This document shows positions 24,201 through 34,100 of a stretch of 64,000 bases of DNA, in pieces. The first letter of the stretch is position 1; each line of letters starts with the position of its first letter. This DNA comes from Carettochelys insculpta. Lineage: Eukaryota; Chordata; Testudines; Carettochelyidae. The stretch covers positions 5,537,837-5,601,836 of the forward strand of contig NC_134158.1 in the NCBI RefSeq assembly GCF_033958435.1, in the 5' to 3' direction. The position numbers and the translations under genes are program-made. The notes beneath the pieces are model-generated. The model worked only from the letters and a program-made list of their open reading frames with translations. It was not told the DNA's origin and did no database searches.

Positions 24201-26217
24201 AGCGGCCAGCTGCTCAGACCCTGCGGTGGCCTTGGCCACCCGCCCCTGCATGTAGGCATCCCCCTTTCCCTACATGATGCTGTGGAGGGTGTAGCAGGCA
24301 CCCACTACCTGAACTGGCCTTTGTGGTCCGCCCGGGCCTGGAGGACCACTGAGTGGTAGCCCTTGCAGCTGGTGGCCATGTAACCCCGTCTGCCTCCCTT
24401 CTTTCGAAAGAGCACTTGGACACGTCACCAAAGGACGCCCCCTTTCGAAAAAACAGGCCGGATCGTCGAAAGAGGGGGTCGCACCTGCGCGCCGCCTTTG
24501 CCGTTTGGTCGTACGCTTGTGAAAGCCAGAGTGTCCATTCCTGGCTGTCCGTTCTGCCCTTTCGAAGGTGGGCTCCCATGGAGACACAGCCAGTATGGTT
24601 GTTGTTGGGTTTCATAACGGCCTTGACATAGCACTACATAAAGTTTTCAGCTGGAGACCCTAGCCAGGGGGATGCATAATAGTGTAAAGATACAGAACCA
24701 GGTTCACTGCAAACCACTCACTGACCATTTTTGTAAACCTGGCTGGCCACTTCTGTCACACAAACTGTTCTGCAATTCACTACCTAGTCATTTCTGGCTT
24801 TTTGGGGTTTTTTTAGGGAACCTGCTGGCTGGCCTTGGTAAGTTCCATCACGCTTCTGTCTTCCTAATGTAAACTGAGTGTGGCTGTACTCCAGTGAGAC
24901 ATTGTTTAGCAGAGTGCTCACCTCTCTCTGGGTTTGGTTTCAGGATGGAGGCGTGTCCGACAATATGCAGGTAAATAAAGCCGATCCTTTGCCAGTATCA
25001 AAGCCACTTCCCTGGGAGGCTGCTTATCCCTTGCAGTTTGCATGGCTTTCACTGTAATAAACCCAAATGCGGCACACAAGAGAAGCTATCACACGCGCCA
25101 GCTACGGGGATAATCCTTCAGCTCCCAAAACAACAGCTCCCACCAGTGGCGATGGCTGAAGGCCTTTGCCTTCTCTGTGGCGTAGCCCTCAACTTACCCC
25201 ATAGTTTGCGTAACAGTGGGATACAGCCAGCAAAGTCTCTGCTGGAAGATGAGAAGGGACGGAATGCTGCAGCTGGCCTGCAGACAGGGATGTGCTCTGG
25301 CAGAGCAGTAAATAAAAGTGCACGGTCTCTGGCCAGGGGGCGTGGGAGGGGTGCCAGTGCTGGAGAAGCTCTGTGTATCTCAGAAGCTTCTCTCTCTCTC
25401 CAAAAAAGAAACACAAAGAAGTGGGGCTCTGTGGGCCGGAAGGGCACAGCGGAAGCGTGAGAAGCAGGCTGCCCCTGGCACTGCATGGTTAGTGTGAGGG
25501 CTGAGGGGAGGAGGCCTCTCTGTTACTGCCACTGCTTTCATCTGCCACCCTGCCCCAGGTAACCCTTGGTCGGGGAGGTCAGGGGACAGGGTGGGGGTGG
25601 ATTGGGGAGCAACCTGCAGCCCTGAATGCCCTGTCTGTCACCTAGTGAATGTGACTCTGGATCCAAGCACAGCAAGTCCCCGACTCTATGTGCCAGAGGA
25701 TGGGAAAAGCGTGAAATGGAACATCTCACAGCTGGAGGTGCCTGACAACCCGGAGAGATTTGACTGTGAAACCTGTGTGCTGGGCTGTGAGGGGATCACC
25801 TCAGGGAGACATTACTGGGAGGCAGAGATGTGGAAGGGGAGAGTCTGGGCCCTAAGGGTGGCCAACAAGTCCGTGAGGAGGAAGGGCTTGATCAGATATT
25901 CCCCTGAGGAGGGGATCTGGGCTGTGGATCAGTGCGGGGGCCAATACCGGAGTTGCACAAACCCTGAGATACTCCTGTCCCTGAAGGTGATCGCCAAGAA
26001 AATTGGGGTATATGTGGACTATGAGGGGGGATGGGTGTCATTTTATGATGGTGTTAACGGGGCCCCAATCTACATATTCACAACCTGTTTCACTGAGACG
26101 ATCTTCCCTTTTTTCTGGGTCTACTCTGAGATCAGGCTGCCCGTGACACATAGCGGAGAAAGTGGGGAACATGTCCCACTCAGACCCATGCCACAGGCTC
26201 GCACTGCTCCCCGGTAG
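15211..26217 (+). CDS. Butyrophilin-like receptor (IgV-IgC-TM-B30.2), spliced
   Basis: Type I membrane protein of the butyrophilin/B7-related family. The extracellular Ig pair is presented at the cell surface, and the cytosolic B30.2 (PRY-SPRY) domain binds ligands or partners; mammalian relatives act in lipid secretion or T-cell regulation. Exons: 15211-15268 (tentative signal peptide), 16554-16901, 19148-19429, 20337-20450, 24817-24837, 24944-24970, 25646-26217. All internal junctions are phase 1 and the sum is 1422 bp (473 aa plus stop), slightly shorter than human BTN1A1 (526 aa, from memory). The exon sizes 348 and 282 bp for the two Ig domains and the tiny heptad exons are family hallmarks. 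Introns hold a hAT element, a SINE and a Harbinger relic. Additional tiny exons may have been missed. Exact orthology within the family cannot be set without a tree. Confidence 0.85.
15893..16000 (-). mobile_element. tRNA-derived SINE-like sequence
   Basis: The - strand contains TTAGCTCACATGGTAGAGTG, an A-box-like tRNA segment, then GGGCTTTCGACCCTATG, followed by more sequence. A related copy is at 29418-29520. No intact tRNA cloverleaf is formed. Confidence 0.4.
16554..16901 (+). CDS. Butyrophilin exon: V-set Ig domain
   Basis: 348 bp between TTTAACAG and GTCAGT, phase 1 at both ends. It contains the first Ig cysteine (ALLPCHLSP), the conserved Trp (IRWLRLP), GGYRGRTELL, and the DEGQYSC motif with the second cysteine. 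It ends in a beta strand (LELKVAG). The resemblance is to the BTN/BTNL V domain rather than to antibody V genes, since there is no recombination signal. Confidence 0.9.
17985..18080 (+). mobile_element. CR1 LINE 3' end fragment
   Basis: GATGGTCTGGATGGTGCTTG, GAGGGCAGGGGCCTGAACTC and GATGGCCTCCTGAGATCCCT are the standard CR1 3' UTR words in the + orientation. They lie inside the hAT element. Confidence 0.65.
18703..18757 (+). repeat. GT/GA microsatellite
   Basis: GTGTGTGTGAGAGAGAGAGA followed by interrupted GA and GAAA units. Confidence 0.9.
19148..19429 (+). CDS. Butyrophilin exon: membrane-proximal C-type Ig domain
   Basis: 282 bp between CTCCTCCAG and GTCAGT, phase 1 at both ends. It reads GSALHLSIDGYQDGGIRISC, then FGLYPEPEVQW, a canonical second-domain motif of the family (Y-P-x-P-x-x-x-W), and the second cysteine in NLSCSVWN, where NLS is also a potential N-glycosylation site. 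Confidence 0.9.
20337..20450 (+). CDS. Butyrophilin exon: transmembrane segment
   Basis: 114 bp between CTTCCAG and GTAAGG, phase 1. After DPFFPKVSPW comes a hydrophobic stretch (VVAFCVILTAW to LTLLAGFYFW) and a basic stop-transfer, KHSRK. The strong GTAAGG donor keeps the phase. The competing GTAACA six bases downstream would break it. Confidence 0.85.
20574..20745 (-). mobile_element. tRNA-derived SINE with CR1-like tail
   Basis: On the - strand a tRNA-like head (GGGGTAGCTCAGTGGTTTGA, CATTGGCCTGTTAAACCC, then GGGGTTGTGAGATCTGGGGC) is followed by a CR1-type 3' segment (complement of GAGCTGGAAGGAACCTCAAG). SINEs that borrow a LINE tail in this way are known in turtles. It sits in a butyrophilin intron. 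Confidence 0.6.
20746..21846. other. Butyrophilin intron sequence, little recognisable
   Basis: A CR1-like scrap (CCTGGAAGGGACCGCCTAGG, near 20950) is visible. Otherwise I see nothing with definable ends. Confidence 0.35.
22369..23880 (+). pseudogene. Myb/SANT-like Harbinger accessory protein, relic
   Basis: WTDPEL, then an in-frame TGA (22387-22389), then DRLGLWKEVEILREMGEGVK, SATAFAHLAQGV-type spacing, VRSKVEKLWLGY and CPYYRELRSILG match the Myb/SANT-like protein at 51003-48962 (-), where the stop is an Arg. A second part (23500-23880, EADLAWRREAWDWL) matches that protein's C-terminal helix (ALAWRQEAWGAYM). Such proteins accompany Harbinger transposases and help DNA binding and nuclear import. 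The internal stop makes this a relic. Confidence 0.65.
24214..24400 (-). pseudogene. Harbinger transposase C-terminal relic
   Basis: The - strand reads GPGGPQRPVQVVGACYTLHS and GKGGCLHAGAGGQG. It aligns with the NNIPQIVGACCALHNLVESK region of the intact transposase at 48360-48420. Frames are interrupted. Confidence 0.5.
24817..24837 (+). CDS. Butyrophilin 21-bp heptad exon
   Basis: Exactly 21 bp (GGAACCTGCTGGCTGGCCTT plus G) between a T-rich tract ending TTTTTTTAG and a perfect GTAAGT donor, phase 1 at both ends, adding RNLLAGL. Such single-heptad exons between the TM and B30.2 exons are typical of butyrophilin genes. Confidence 0.75.
24944..24970 (+). CDS. Butyrophilin 27-bp cytosolic exon
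   Basis: 27 bp between TTTGGTTTCAG and GTAAAT, phase 1 at both ends, adding GWRRVRQYA. It is the juxtamembrane linker immediately before the B30.2 exon. 21- and 27-bp exons in this order occur in mammalian BTN genes. Confidence 0.75.
25646..26217 (+). CDS. Butyrophilin terminal exon: B30.2 (PRY-SPRY) domain
   Basis: 572 bp from acceptor TCACCTAG to TAG at 26215. The PRY part has VNVTLDPSTASPRLYV and ERFD; the SPRY part has GRHYWEAEM (the WEVE motif), WALRVA, a GIWAV strand and GVYVDYEGGWVSFYD (the LDYE motif). The tail after the domain is short (about 25 residues). The open frame is intact, so this gene is probably functional. Confidence 0.9.
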
Positions 26218-26364
26218 GACTCCATAGTTCTGCATAGTCACTCACTCACTCCCATCGTAGGGGACTGGCAACGAATCCCCCGGTTGGTCTCTGCCCATCT
26301 CCTCACCCAATGGGGGAATCTAACCTGCTAACCCACTCATAACTCCTCACAAACTTCAAGGTGT

Positions 26365-26500
26365 ACTAGAGAGAACAGATGGCCTGGTGGCCAGGGCCCT
26401 CACAGTGGCCTTTGGAAGTCCAGGTTCACTTCCATACCCCATCACAAGCTGCTCATGTAACTTTGGGTAGGTCACTTCATTTTTCTGAGCCTTAATTCTG
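26365..26500 (+). mobile_element. MIR-type SINE
   Basis: A tRNA-like head (GATGGCCTGGTGGCCAGGGC ... CCAGGTTCACTTCC) is followed by the MIR core words CTTTGGGTAGGTCACTTC and TTCTGAGCCTTAATTCTGA. It lies in or just after the butyrophilin 3' UTR. Confidence 0.6.
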
Positions 26501-27761
26501 ATGAGTCCATGTTGATGGAATAGATAGGCAAAGAGTCAGAGATGTTAACATGACTCTGAAACTATTCACCAGTAAAACAGTGTTAAACCAAGTCTGGAAT
26601 TGGATTGCGGAGACCACAGCCTGTTTAGTGACATGGCAAATGCACTGTTAAGCAGGATTTTTACCATGGGAAGAAGAAAGGTTAAAGCCTTTGAGATGTA
26701 AAGTAAGACACATGGCCTTCATCTTTACAACACCCCTTTGTTTCCTTTCCCTTCCTCTTCAGAGGGTCTTTCGAAGGAAAAACCCTTCTCAGACAGCCTC
26801 CTAGTAGGTATTAAAGGTGGGAATAACCATCCTTCTGGGCAAATAGGAGAAGGCAGAGATGGGCTGCAGAGGTTGTTGCTGATGCTGTTGTTGAGTCTGA
26901 TCCCATTTCCTAGAAGACAAAACAAGACAAAAGGGTGATCTTCTCTGAATACTTACGCTGGTGTAGCCGAGTCTCTGCAGCAGGTGAAAAATTCACACTC
27001 CTGAGGGTGTGTCGACCTAACTCCAGGTAAACAGAGTAAGCAGAGTGGCTAGAAAAGTTTGTACAGTGGGGGCACGGAAAGTCGTTGAACTAAACTGTAA
27101 ACCCTGCCTATGATGGAAACCACACCAAGCCGGGGAGGGAGGCACCTCCAGCACCCCTCATTCCAGCACCTACGGATGGAAGAAGTCTCCCATTACCCTC
27201 ACTACTGGCCCTTGCAGGTGATGAATCAGGTCCGGCAATGGGAAAACCTGTCCTGTTGCTACAGCGAGGGTCCTCTCAGAAGCACCATAGCAGTGCTGCT
27301 GCATCTGTGCCGCTGTAGTCTGTAGGTGAGGATGTGGCCAAACACACTCCGAAGTGGGAGAGAAAAGGGCAATAAAGACCGAAAATGCAGATTCTGCTCT
27401 GATGTGACTCTTACCACTTCGCTGCAGGAGATACACAGCCCAGCCCAGCAGCTCATCGGCCTCACTGTGGCGCTACTGGATTTTCAAATGAACAGGACAT
27501 TATTGCAGCCACTCTCCCAGGTCTGCACCAAATTGTGGGCCACGTGAGGTGTCTCATGAGAGCTGGATCTGTGTGTGCTGCTTACGTGTTTGCATCGTTT
27601 TGATAACCGGAGCTGTAAGTATTGGCTCTGGGCTTGGAGTCGAAATTGCAGTCTTTGGGAGACCAGAATAGGAGGTGTGGCAATTAAGTGTGAAAGAGTT
27701 CCTAGCCAGGGACACCAGTACTTGATTCCAAGCCACATCTGAGGCGTTTGGCTGTGGATGT
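26501..27761. other. Intergenic sequence, butyrophilin to LTR
   Basis: A scrap at 26975-27030 (GTGAAAAATTCACACTCCTG) resembles a palindromic MITE. No gene was seen. I could not place the butyrophilin poly(A) signal. Confidence 0.35.
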
Positions 27762-27766
27762 GTAAT

Positions 27767-28849
27767 TGTAGCGAGACAGGATCCACCTGGTCTACTCCAT
27801 CTTGCCCCTCTTAGGTGCCTCAGAGCACAAAGGACAAAAGGGAACAGCACAGTCTTACAGGCCTGGGAGCACAGATGTGCTAGTCTCAAGCACAGTCTTT
27901 GATGCTTCAGAGCACAGATGTGCTGCCTCATCATGACCCTGGACAGAACACAGATCAGAGGGCTAACAGGCCAGCCGATGACCATAGGGCCTCAAGCTGC
28001 CCTTGGCTGGTACTGATAATTGAGACACCTACACATCGTCCCAGGAGAGGAATCTCATACCCATGTGAAAAGAATGTCCTGCCTTAATGATTTAGTTATC
28101 TCTGTCTTACAAGTGTAAATTAAGTTACAACTCCCTTGTAAGAACTGGCGTCACAAAGGCAAACCAGTACAATTGGCATCTTTAGATAAGGAAGAGTGTA
28201 CGTGACCCAAGGGGTATAAAGAAGGGTCCAGCAGCCCACTCTAACTGAGCTCCAATTATCTATATCTGCCGGCCGGGTAAGGTCACTGCCTCCCGAGGAT
28301 CCAGGGGACGCCCTCCTCGTATTCTTCTTCCCGAGGGATTGAGTGAACAACGCTGGCTACGCTGGAGTCGAAGGACGCAGGGGGGAGAATTATACCTGCA
28401 AAGTACTTTGTGCACATTTAATAGTGAGAGCTCTGTAGGCTGAGGTGTCTGGTCCTCAAATGGGTAACTTTCATTTGTAATCTAATTGGGATGCCATATG
28501 TATCATCCTACTAGTAGTTAAGAAGATAGAGCAATAACCTTGTAACCATTAAGATTCTTATTTCTGCTTTTAATAAATAGTAACCATTTAAGTTTTAGCC
28601 TGACTCCTTCTAGTTACTGTAACTCGGCCGAACACAAAGAACTTTAGCCCGTTTGGCTGTATCAGCCTGGTCAGTGGTAAGGTGCGGTAAAAGCTGAGCG
28701 CTGAGTTGTGTTGCCTCCACGGGACAGACTCCTGGGGCACCCGTCAGCTGCCCTGGCTGCCTGCTGCGAAGGGACTGCCGGTCCTAGCAGTTAAAGACTT
28801 GGATGTAATAAGGCTCACAGACCACTCATTACCCCGCCATCGGCTAACA
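27767..28849 (+). mobile_element. Solo LTR of an endogenous retrovirus
   Basis: 1083 bp starting TGTAGCGAGACAGG and ending CATCGGCTAACA, flanked by GTAAT (27762-27766) and GTCAT (28850-28854), a 5-bp duplication with one change. It has a TATA box (GTATAAAG, 28214-28221) and a poly(A) signal AATAAA (28572-28577), so a U3-R-U5 layout on the + strand is clear. No internal retroviral genes are attached, and the class is unknown. Confidence 0.6.
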
Positions 28850-28854
28850 GTCAT

Positions 28855-29417
28855 ATAGAAGACAGGCAATGGCAAAATGCCCAAGAAAGGACATGGACAG
28901 GTGTGCTGCTCACACGACAGGCTCCATTTCTGAGTGGCTCCCGCACAGGGAAGAACAATGGATTTCCCTCCACATGGGCAAGAGTATAAAGGGGACCCTG
29001 AAGTTCCTGCATTTTGCCTTCAGTCTTCAATGCAGCTGATTGCTTCAGGAGCAGCTGAAAGTGGGTGTGGGGGGGGTGCTGAACCGGGGTGGCACATGAA
29101 GCTGTCGGCTAAGAGCGCTGTTTAACACAGCCGCTGAGTCCAAGGGCACATCAGGGCCATAGCTTGGCACTGCTGTACACCTGCTGGGGCACAGGGACAG
29201 AGAGTGTACCTGTGTGTGCAACTAAGACCAGGGTGGGAAGAACTTAATCCTGTGGCCCCTGGGCCAGGCGGAACAGCCCCACTGGAGGGAATCAGCAGAG
29301 AGGAAAGGTAAAGCTCCTTAGCAGCTAGTGTTACAAGCGCGCAGGGGCAGAACTGGTCACCCCTCCCCTCTGTGACCCCAGATAAACCAGCACAGGATCT
29401 GGCAAGTACGAACTGAA
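28855..29417. other. Unassigned intergenic sequence
   Basis: Nothing recognised between the solo LTR and the SINE-like copy. Confidence 0.3.
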
Positions 29418-29520
29418 CCCGAAAGCTCATGCACCGAAGCCCTGTGCTCCACCACGTGGGCGAAGAGCCCGCTGGCTCTCAGCTGGGGCCACGCAGCAGG
29501 GACTGCGCTCTACGCGGGTT
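29418..29520 (-). mobile_element. tRNA-derived SINE-like sequence
   Basis: The - strand GGGCTCTTCGCCCACGTGGT, GGAGCACAGGGCTTCGGTGC and CTTTCGGGTTCAGTTC recall tRNA A and B boxes and match the copy at 15893 in layout. Confidence 0.4.
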
Positions 29521-30035
29521 ACTTTGCAGGTGGCCTCGGTGCCTCGGGGTCCCACCTGGAAAGGGCCAAAGCTCCGCCGGAAGGGGCTGCAGGGCGGGCA
29601 GCGCGCAGACGAGGGCACCTGAGCGGAACAGCTGAGGCACGTGCGACCCAGGTGAGAACTGACACCGGGGACCAGGTTTTGGCGCCCCTGTAGCTTCGGG
29701 AGCAAACAGGAAGCCGCGCGCGGGAGAAGCCGGGAGGGGGCGGGGCGGAGGGGGCGGGGCTGTTACCTCTGGTCTCTTCCCGGGGGGGGGGCGCAACACA
29801 AACCGCCCCGGTCTTCCCTCCGCCCCTCCCCCACCGCCTGCTCTCCGCCCTCCGGCCGCTGCTCCGCCGCACCCCGCGTGGGTTCGGCCCCGCCCCGGGC
29901 CGCTGTGTGCGGACCCAGCGCCGCAGGACTGGAAGCCCGGTAAGGGCAAAAGTAAGGGCAGCGGCCACAGCGCCGCGCACTGAGCATGCGCAGCGCGGCC
30001 TGCGTGGCGAAGGCTGACGGGTGCCCGTGCTGGAC
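29521..30035 (+). promoter_or_regulatory. CpG island, probable G6PC3 promoter
   Basis: Strongly CpG-rich with GC boxes (GGGGCGGGGC around 29750 and GGGGCGGGGCGG) and no TATA box. The G6PC3 ATG at 30978 is preceded by CTCTGCTTTCAG, a good splice acceptor ten bases upstream. The mRNA therefore may start in this island with a non-coding first exon spliced to 30968. This is inference from layout. Confidence 0.5.
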
Positions 30036-30560
30036 ATTTCAGCGGGGCTGGCACGGGGGCCGCGGCAGGCGGTGGGGGGCGCACGGGGCGGGGCTGGCAC
30101 GGGGCCGAGGCAGGCGGTGGGGGGCGCACGGGGCACGGGGCTGGCACGGGGCCGAGGCAGGCGGTGGGGGGCGCACGGGGCGGGGCTGGCACGGGGCCGA
30201 GGCAGGCGGTGGGGGGCGCACGGGGCGGGGCTGGCACGGGGCCGAGGCAGGCGGTGGGGGGCGCACGGGGCACGGGGCTGGCACGGGGCCGAGGCAGGCG
30301 GTGGGGGGCGCACGGGGCACGGGGCCGAGGCAGGCGGCGGGGCTGGCACGGGGGCCGAGGCAGGCGGTGGGGGGCGGGGCTGGCACGGGGGCCGAGGGAG
30401 GCGGCGGGGCTGGCACGGGGGCCGAGGGAGGCGGTGGGGGCGGACGGGGCGGGGCTGGCACGGGGCCGAGGCAGGCGGTGGGGGGCGCACGGGGCACGGG
30501 GGCCGAGGCAGGCGGCGGGGCTGGCACGGGGGCCGAGGCAGGCGGCGGGGGGAGGCCCAG
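30036..30560 (+). repeat. GC-rich minisatellite upstream of G6PC3
   Basis: About 12 units of GGGCTGGCACGGGGCCGAGG followed by CAGGCGGTGGGGGGCGCACG, 40-50 bp each. Long frames on both strands (204-372 codons) come from the repeat and lack domains. Confidence 0.9.
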
Positions 30561-30977
30561 TGTGGAGCGGATGCGGGCGGGGCTGGTGGTAGGGCACTGA
30601 GTGGAGGCTGGGTGCTGCTGCTTGGCCTCCCCAGGCAGTTCCATGGCTGCCCTAGTGCGGGCAGAGCTGCCCTTCCTTGCCTGGCCCCTAGTGGGTAGGT
30701 GCATAGCGGGCGGGGGCACCAGGGGAAGCAGTTCCCTGCTCCCTAGGTGCCCCACTGGTGCTCGTTTCCCGGCGGCGTAGCGCCGTGTTCTGCCCCAGCT
30801 GGTCTCCAGCCCCAGGCTCACAGTGTCACGCCAGTGTGCTGTGAAATGGGGAGTGAGCGGCGGAGGGTGTGTAAGCGCCACGGCAGGGGCCACCGGCCGC
30901 CCTGCGGATGATGGATCCAGGGAGCCTTTCCCGGCGGCTCTAACACTGCTCTGCCCTCTGCTTTCAGGCTGGTCACC

Positions 30978-31195
30978 ATGGACTTGCTGTACAGCAGTGG
31001 GGTTCTCTTTGCAGAGAGGCTGCAGACAGCACCGCCCTGGCTGGAGAGGTTCTGGCTTTGTGTTACCTTCCTGGCTGATCCGAAATGCATCTTCATCGTC
31101 TTTTTTCCTCTGGCTTATTTCCTGGACCGGAAGGTTGGAGTGTCAGTGCTCTGGATCGGTGTAATAGCCGAGTGGCTCAATGTAGTGGCTAAATG
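30978..31195 (+). CDS. G6PC3: G6PC3 exon 1
   Basis: [16 protein letters not shown] to [15 protein letters not shown], the N-terminal lumenal part and first membrane helices. Donor GTGAGA, phase 2. Confidence 0.95.
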
Positions 31196-34100
31196 GTGAG
31201 AGACATTCCGGCTGACCTATACACAGCTCAGGCCCCTGATCCCTTGCCCTGCTTGGAAACACTCAGCCCCCTTAGACAGACTTTCCAAGGCAAGAAACCC
31301 ATGTGCTCAGGGTGCTATTGCTGTGACACCCATCTTCCCAGTGAGCTGGTTTTAGGTTCTAGGAAGATGCAGGAAGACACTCACTGGCGTAACACGTTTG
31401 TGTGCAACCTGCATCTCTCCTGCAATAAGGATGCAGAGTGAGACGAAAACTCCCTCCAAACTGCGCTTCCCCTAAAAAAAGAAAAAAAAAATGTCTGCTT
31501 CCTGCATGGGTCCTTCCTCTGAAGCTTGCAGAATCGGTTATCATCCAAGGGTGGAACTGGAGCTGAACGGACCCATCTGTCCTCTCCAGTGTAGCAATTC
31601 CTGCACTCCTGTGTTCTAATGACACTTCAGAGTACCCATGCCCATTAGCCTAGCTGTGGGAATGTGGGTTGGAAGCTAGTGTGTCTTATGACAAACGCAT
31701 CAGCTGAAGTCCAGCTACGGGATTATTACTGGTGGCAGTGGCAGAGGAAGTAAGGTCTGAGCCTCATTCAAGATCCCAGGTGGAAAGTGCACCACCAGCA
31801 GCTAGAATCAGAGACTCATAGAACACTACAACTGGAAGGGATCTTGAGAGGTCATCGAATCCAGTCCCCTGCCCTTGTGGCAGGGCCAAGTGCCACCAAG
31901 ACTGATCCCGATAGGTATCTATCGAACCTGTTCTTAAATATCTCCAGCGATGCGGATTCCATAGTCTCCCTACTCAATTTATTGCAGTGTTTAAGCACCG
32001 TGACAGGAAGTGCCAAATTAAATGTAAAAATGTAATAAGAAAAGCCAAAAAAGATTTTGAGGAACAGTCGGCCATAAATTCAAAAAACAATAGTAAAACA
32101 TTTTTTAGGTACATTAGAAGCAGGAAGCCTGCTTAAAAAACAATGGGGCCCCTAGACGATAGAGACATAAAAGGAGCAATCAAGGAAGATGATGCCATTG
32201 CGGAAAAACTAAATGATTTCTTTGCTTCAGTCTTCACGGCTGAGGATGTTAGGGAGATTCCCAGATCTGAGCCGTCCTTTATAGGTGACAAATCTGAGGA
32301 ACTGTCCCAGATTGAAGTGTCATTTAGAGGAGGTTTTGGAACTAATTGATAAGCTAAACAGTCACACGTCTCTGGGACCGGATGGTATTCACCCAAGGGT
32401 TCTGAAAGAACTCGAATGTGAAATTGCGGAACTATTAACGGTGGTTTGTAACCTATTCTTTAAATCAGCTTCGGTACCCAATGATTGGAAGACAGCTAAT
32501 ATAACACCATTATTTAAAAAGGGCTCTAAAGGAGACCCAGGCAATTACCGACCGGTAAGTCTAACGTCAGTACCGGGAAATTAGTAGAAACAATAGTAAA
32601 GAATAAAATTGTCAGACACACAGAAGAACATGATTTGTTGAGCAAAAGTCAGCATGGTTTCTGTAAAGGGAAGTCGTGTCTTACTCATCTGTTAGAGTTC
32701 TTTGAAGGGGTTAACAAGCACGCGGACAGGGGGATCCAGTAGACATCGTATACTTACATTTCCAGAAAGCCTTTGACATGGTTCCTCACCAAAGGCTCTT
32801 ATGTAAATTAGGTGGTCATGGGACAGGAGGAAAGATCCTTTCATGGATTGGGAACTGGTTAAAAGACAGGAAACAAAGGGTAGGAATAAATGGTAAATCT
32901 TCACAATGGAAGGGGGTAACTAGTGGCGTTCCCCAAGGGTCAGTCCTGGGACCAATCTTGTTCAACTTATTCATCAGTGATCTAGAGAAAGGGGTAAGCA
33001 GTGAGGTGGCAAAGTTTGCAGATGACACCAAGCTGTTCAGGATAGTCAAAACCAAAGTAGATTGTGAAGAACTTCAAAAAGATCTCAGCAAACTGAGTGA
33101 TTGGGCAGCAAAATGGCAAATGAAATTTAATGTGGGTAAGTGTAAGGTAATGCACATTGGGGAAAATAACCCCAACTATACATACAATATGATGGGGGCA
33201 AATTTAGGTCCAACAGATCAGGAAAGGTATCTTGGAGTTCTAGTGGATAGTTCTCTGAAAACATCCACGCAGTGTGCAGCGGCAGTCAGTAAAGCAAACA
33301 GGATGTTAGGAATTGTTAAAAAAGGGATAGAAAATAAGACGAAGAATATCTTACTTCCCCTATATAAAACTATGGTACGCCCACACCTTGAGTACTGCGT
33401 GCAGATGTGATCTCCTCACCTTAAAAAAGATATATTGGCGTTAGAAAAAGTTCAGAAAAGGACAACTAAAATGATTAAGGGTTTGGAACGGGTCCCATAT
33501 GGGGAGAGGCTAGAGAGACTGGGACTTTTCAGTCTAGAAAAGAGGAGGCTGAGGGGCGATATGATAGAGGTCTATAAAATCATGAACGGTGTGGCGAAAG
33601 TGAATACAGAAAAGTTATTTACTTGTTCCCATAATACAAGAACTAGGGGACACCAAATGAAATTAACGGGTAGTAGGGTCAAAACTAATAAAAGAAAGTT
33701 TTTCTTCACCCAGCGCACAGTCAACCTGTGGAACTCCTTGCCCGAGGAGGCTGTGAAGGCCAGGACTCTAACAGAGTTCAAAAAAGAGCTCGATAAATAT
33801 CTGGAGGTTAGGTCCATAGCTGGCTATTAGCAAGGGGTAAGGTATGGTGCCCCAGCCTTCTGTCAAAGGCGGGAGACAGATGGCAGGAGACAAATCGCTT
33901 GATCATTGTCTTCGGTTCCCCTCCTCTGGGGCACCTGGCGTTGGCTACTGTCGGCAGACGGGATACTGGGCTAGATGGACCTTTGGTCTGACCCAGTGTT
34001 GCCGTTCTTATATTTTTATGTTACATTCTTAAGTGTTTCTTGATGTCCAGCCCAAACCTCCCTTGCTGCAGTGTAAGCCCATTGCTCCTTGTCCTGTCCT

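Larger units (their letters stand above)
21847..24591 (-). mobile_element. Diverged PIF/Harbinger element with deleted transposase
   Basis: It begins GGGTGTGTCTACACACGCCC and ends ...GGAGACACAGCC (inverse GGCTGTGTCTCC), with abundant TTTCGAAAG words rather than the TTCGAAATAG words of the full-length copy. It keeps a Myb/SANT relic on + (22369-23880) and the C-terminal end of a transposase on - (about 24400 to 24214). This is the same tail-to-tail plan as 46709-51429 but inverted. Most of the transposase is gone. It lies in the butyrophilin intron before the 21-bp exon. No clean 3-bp duplication is visible. Confidence 0.65.

Noticed and set aside
29479..30597. 372-codon - strand Pro/Arg-rich frame in the CpG island
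   Set aside because: A CpG-rich tandem repeat keeps both strands open, and the protein is low-complexity only.
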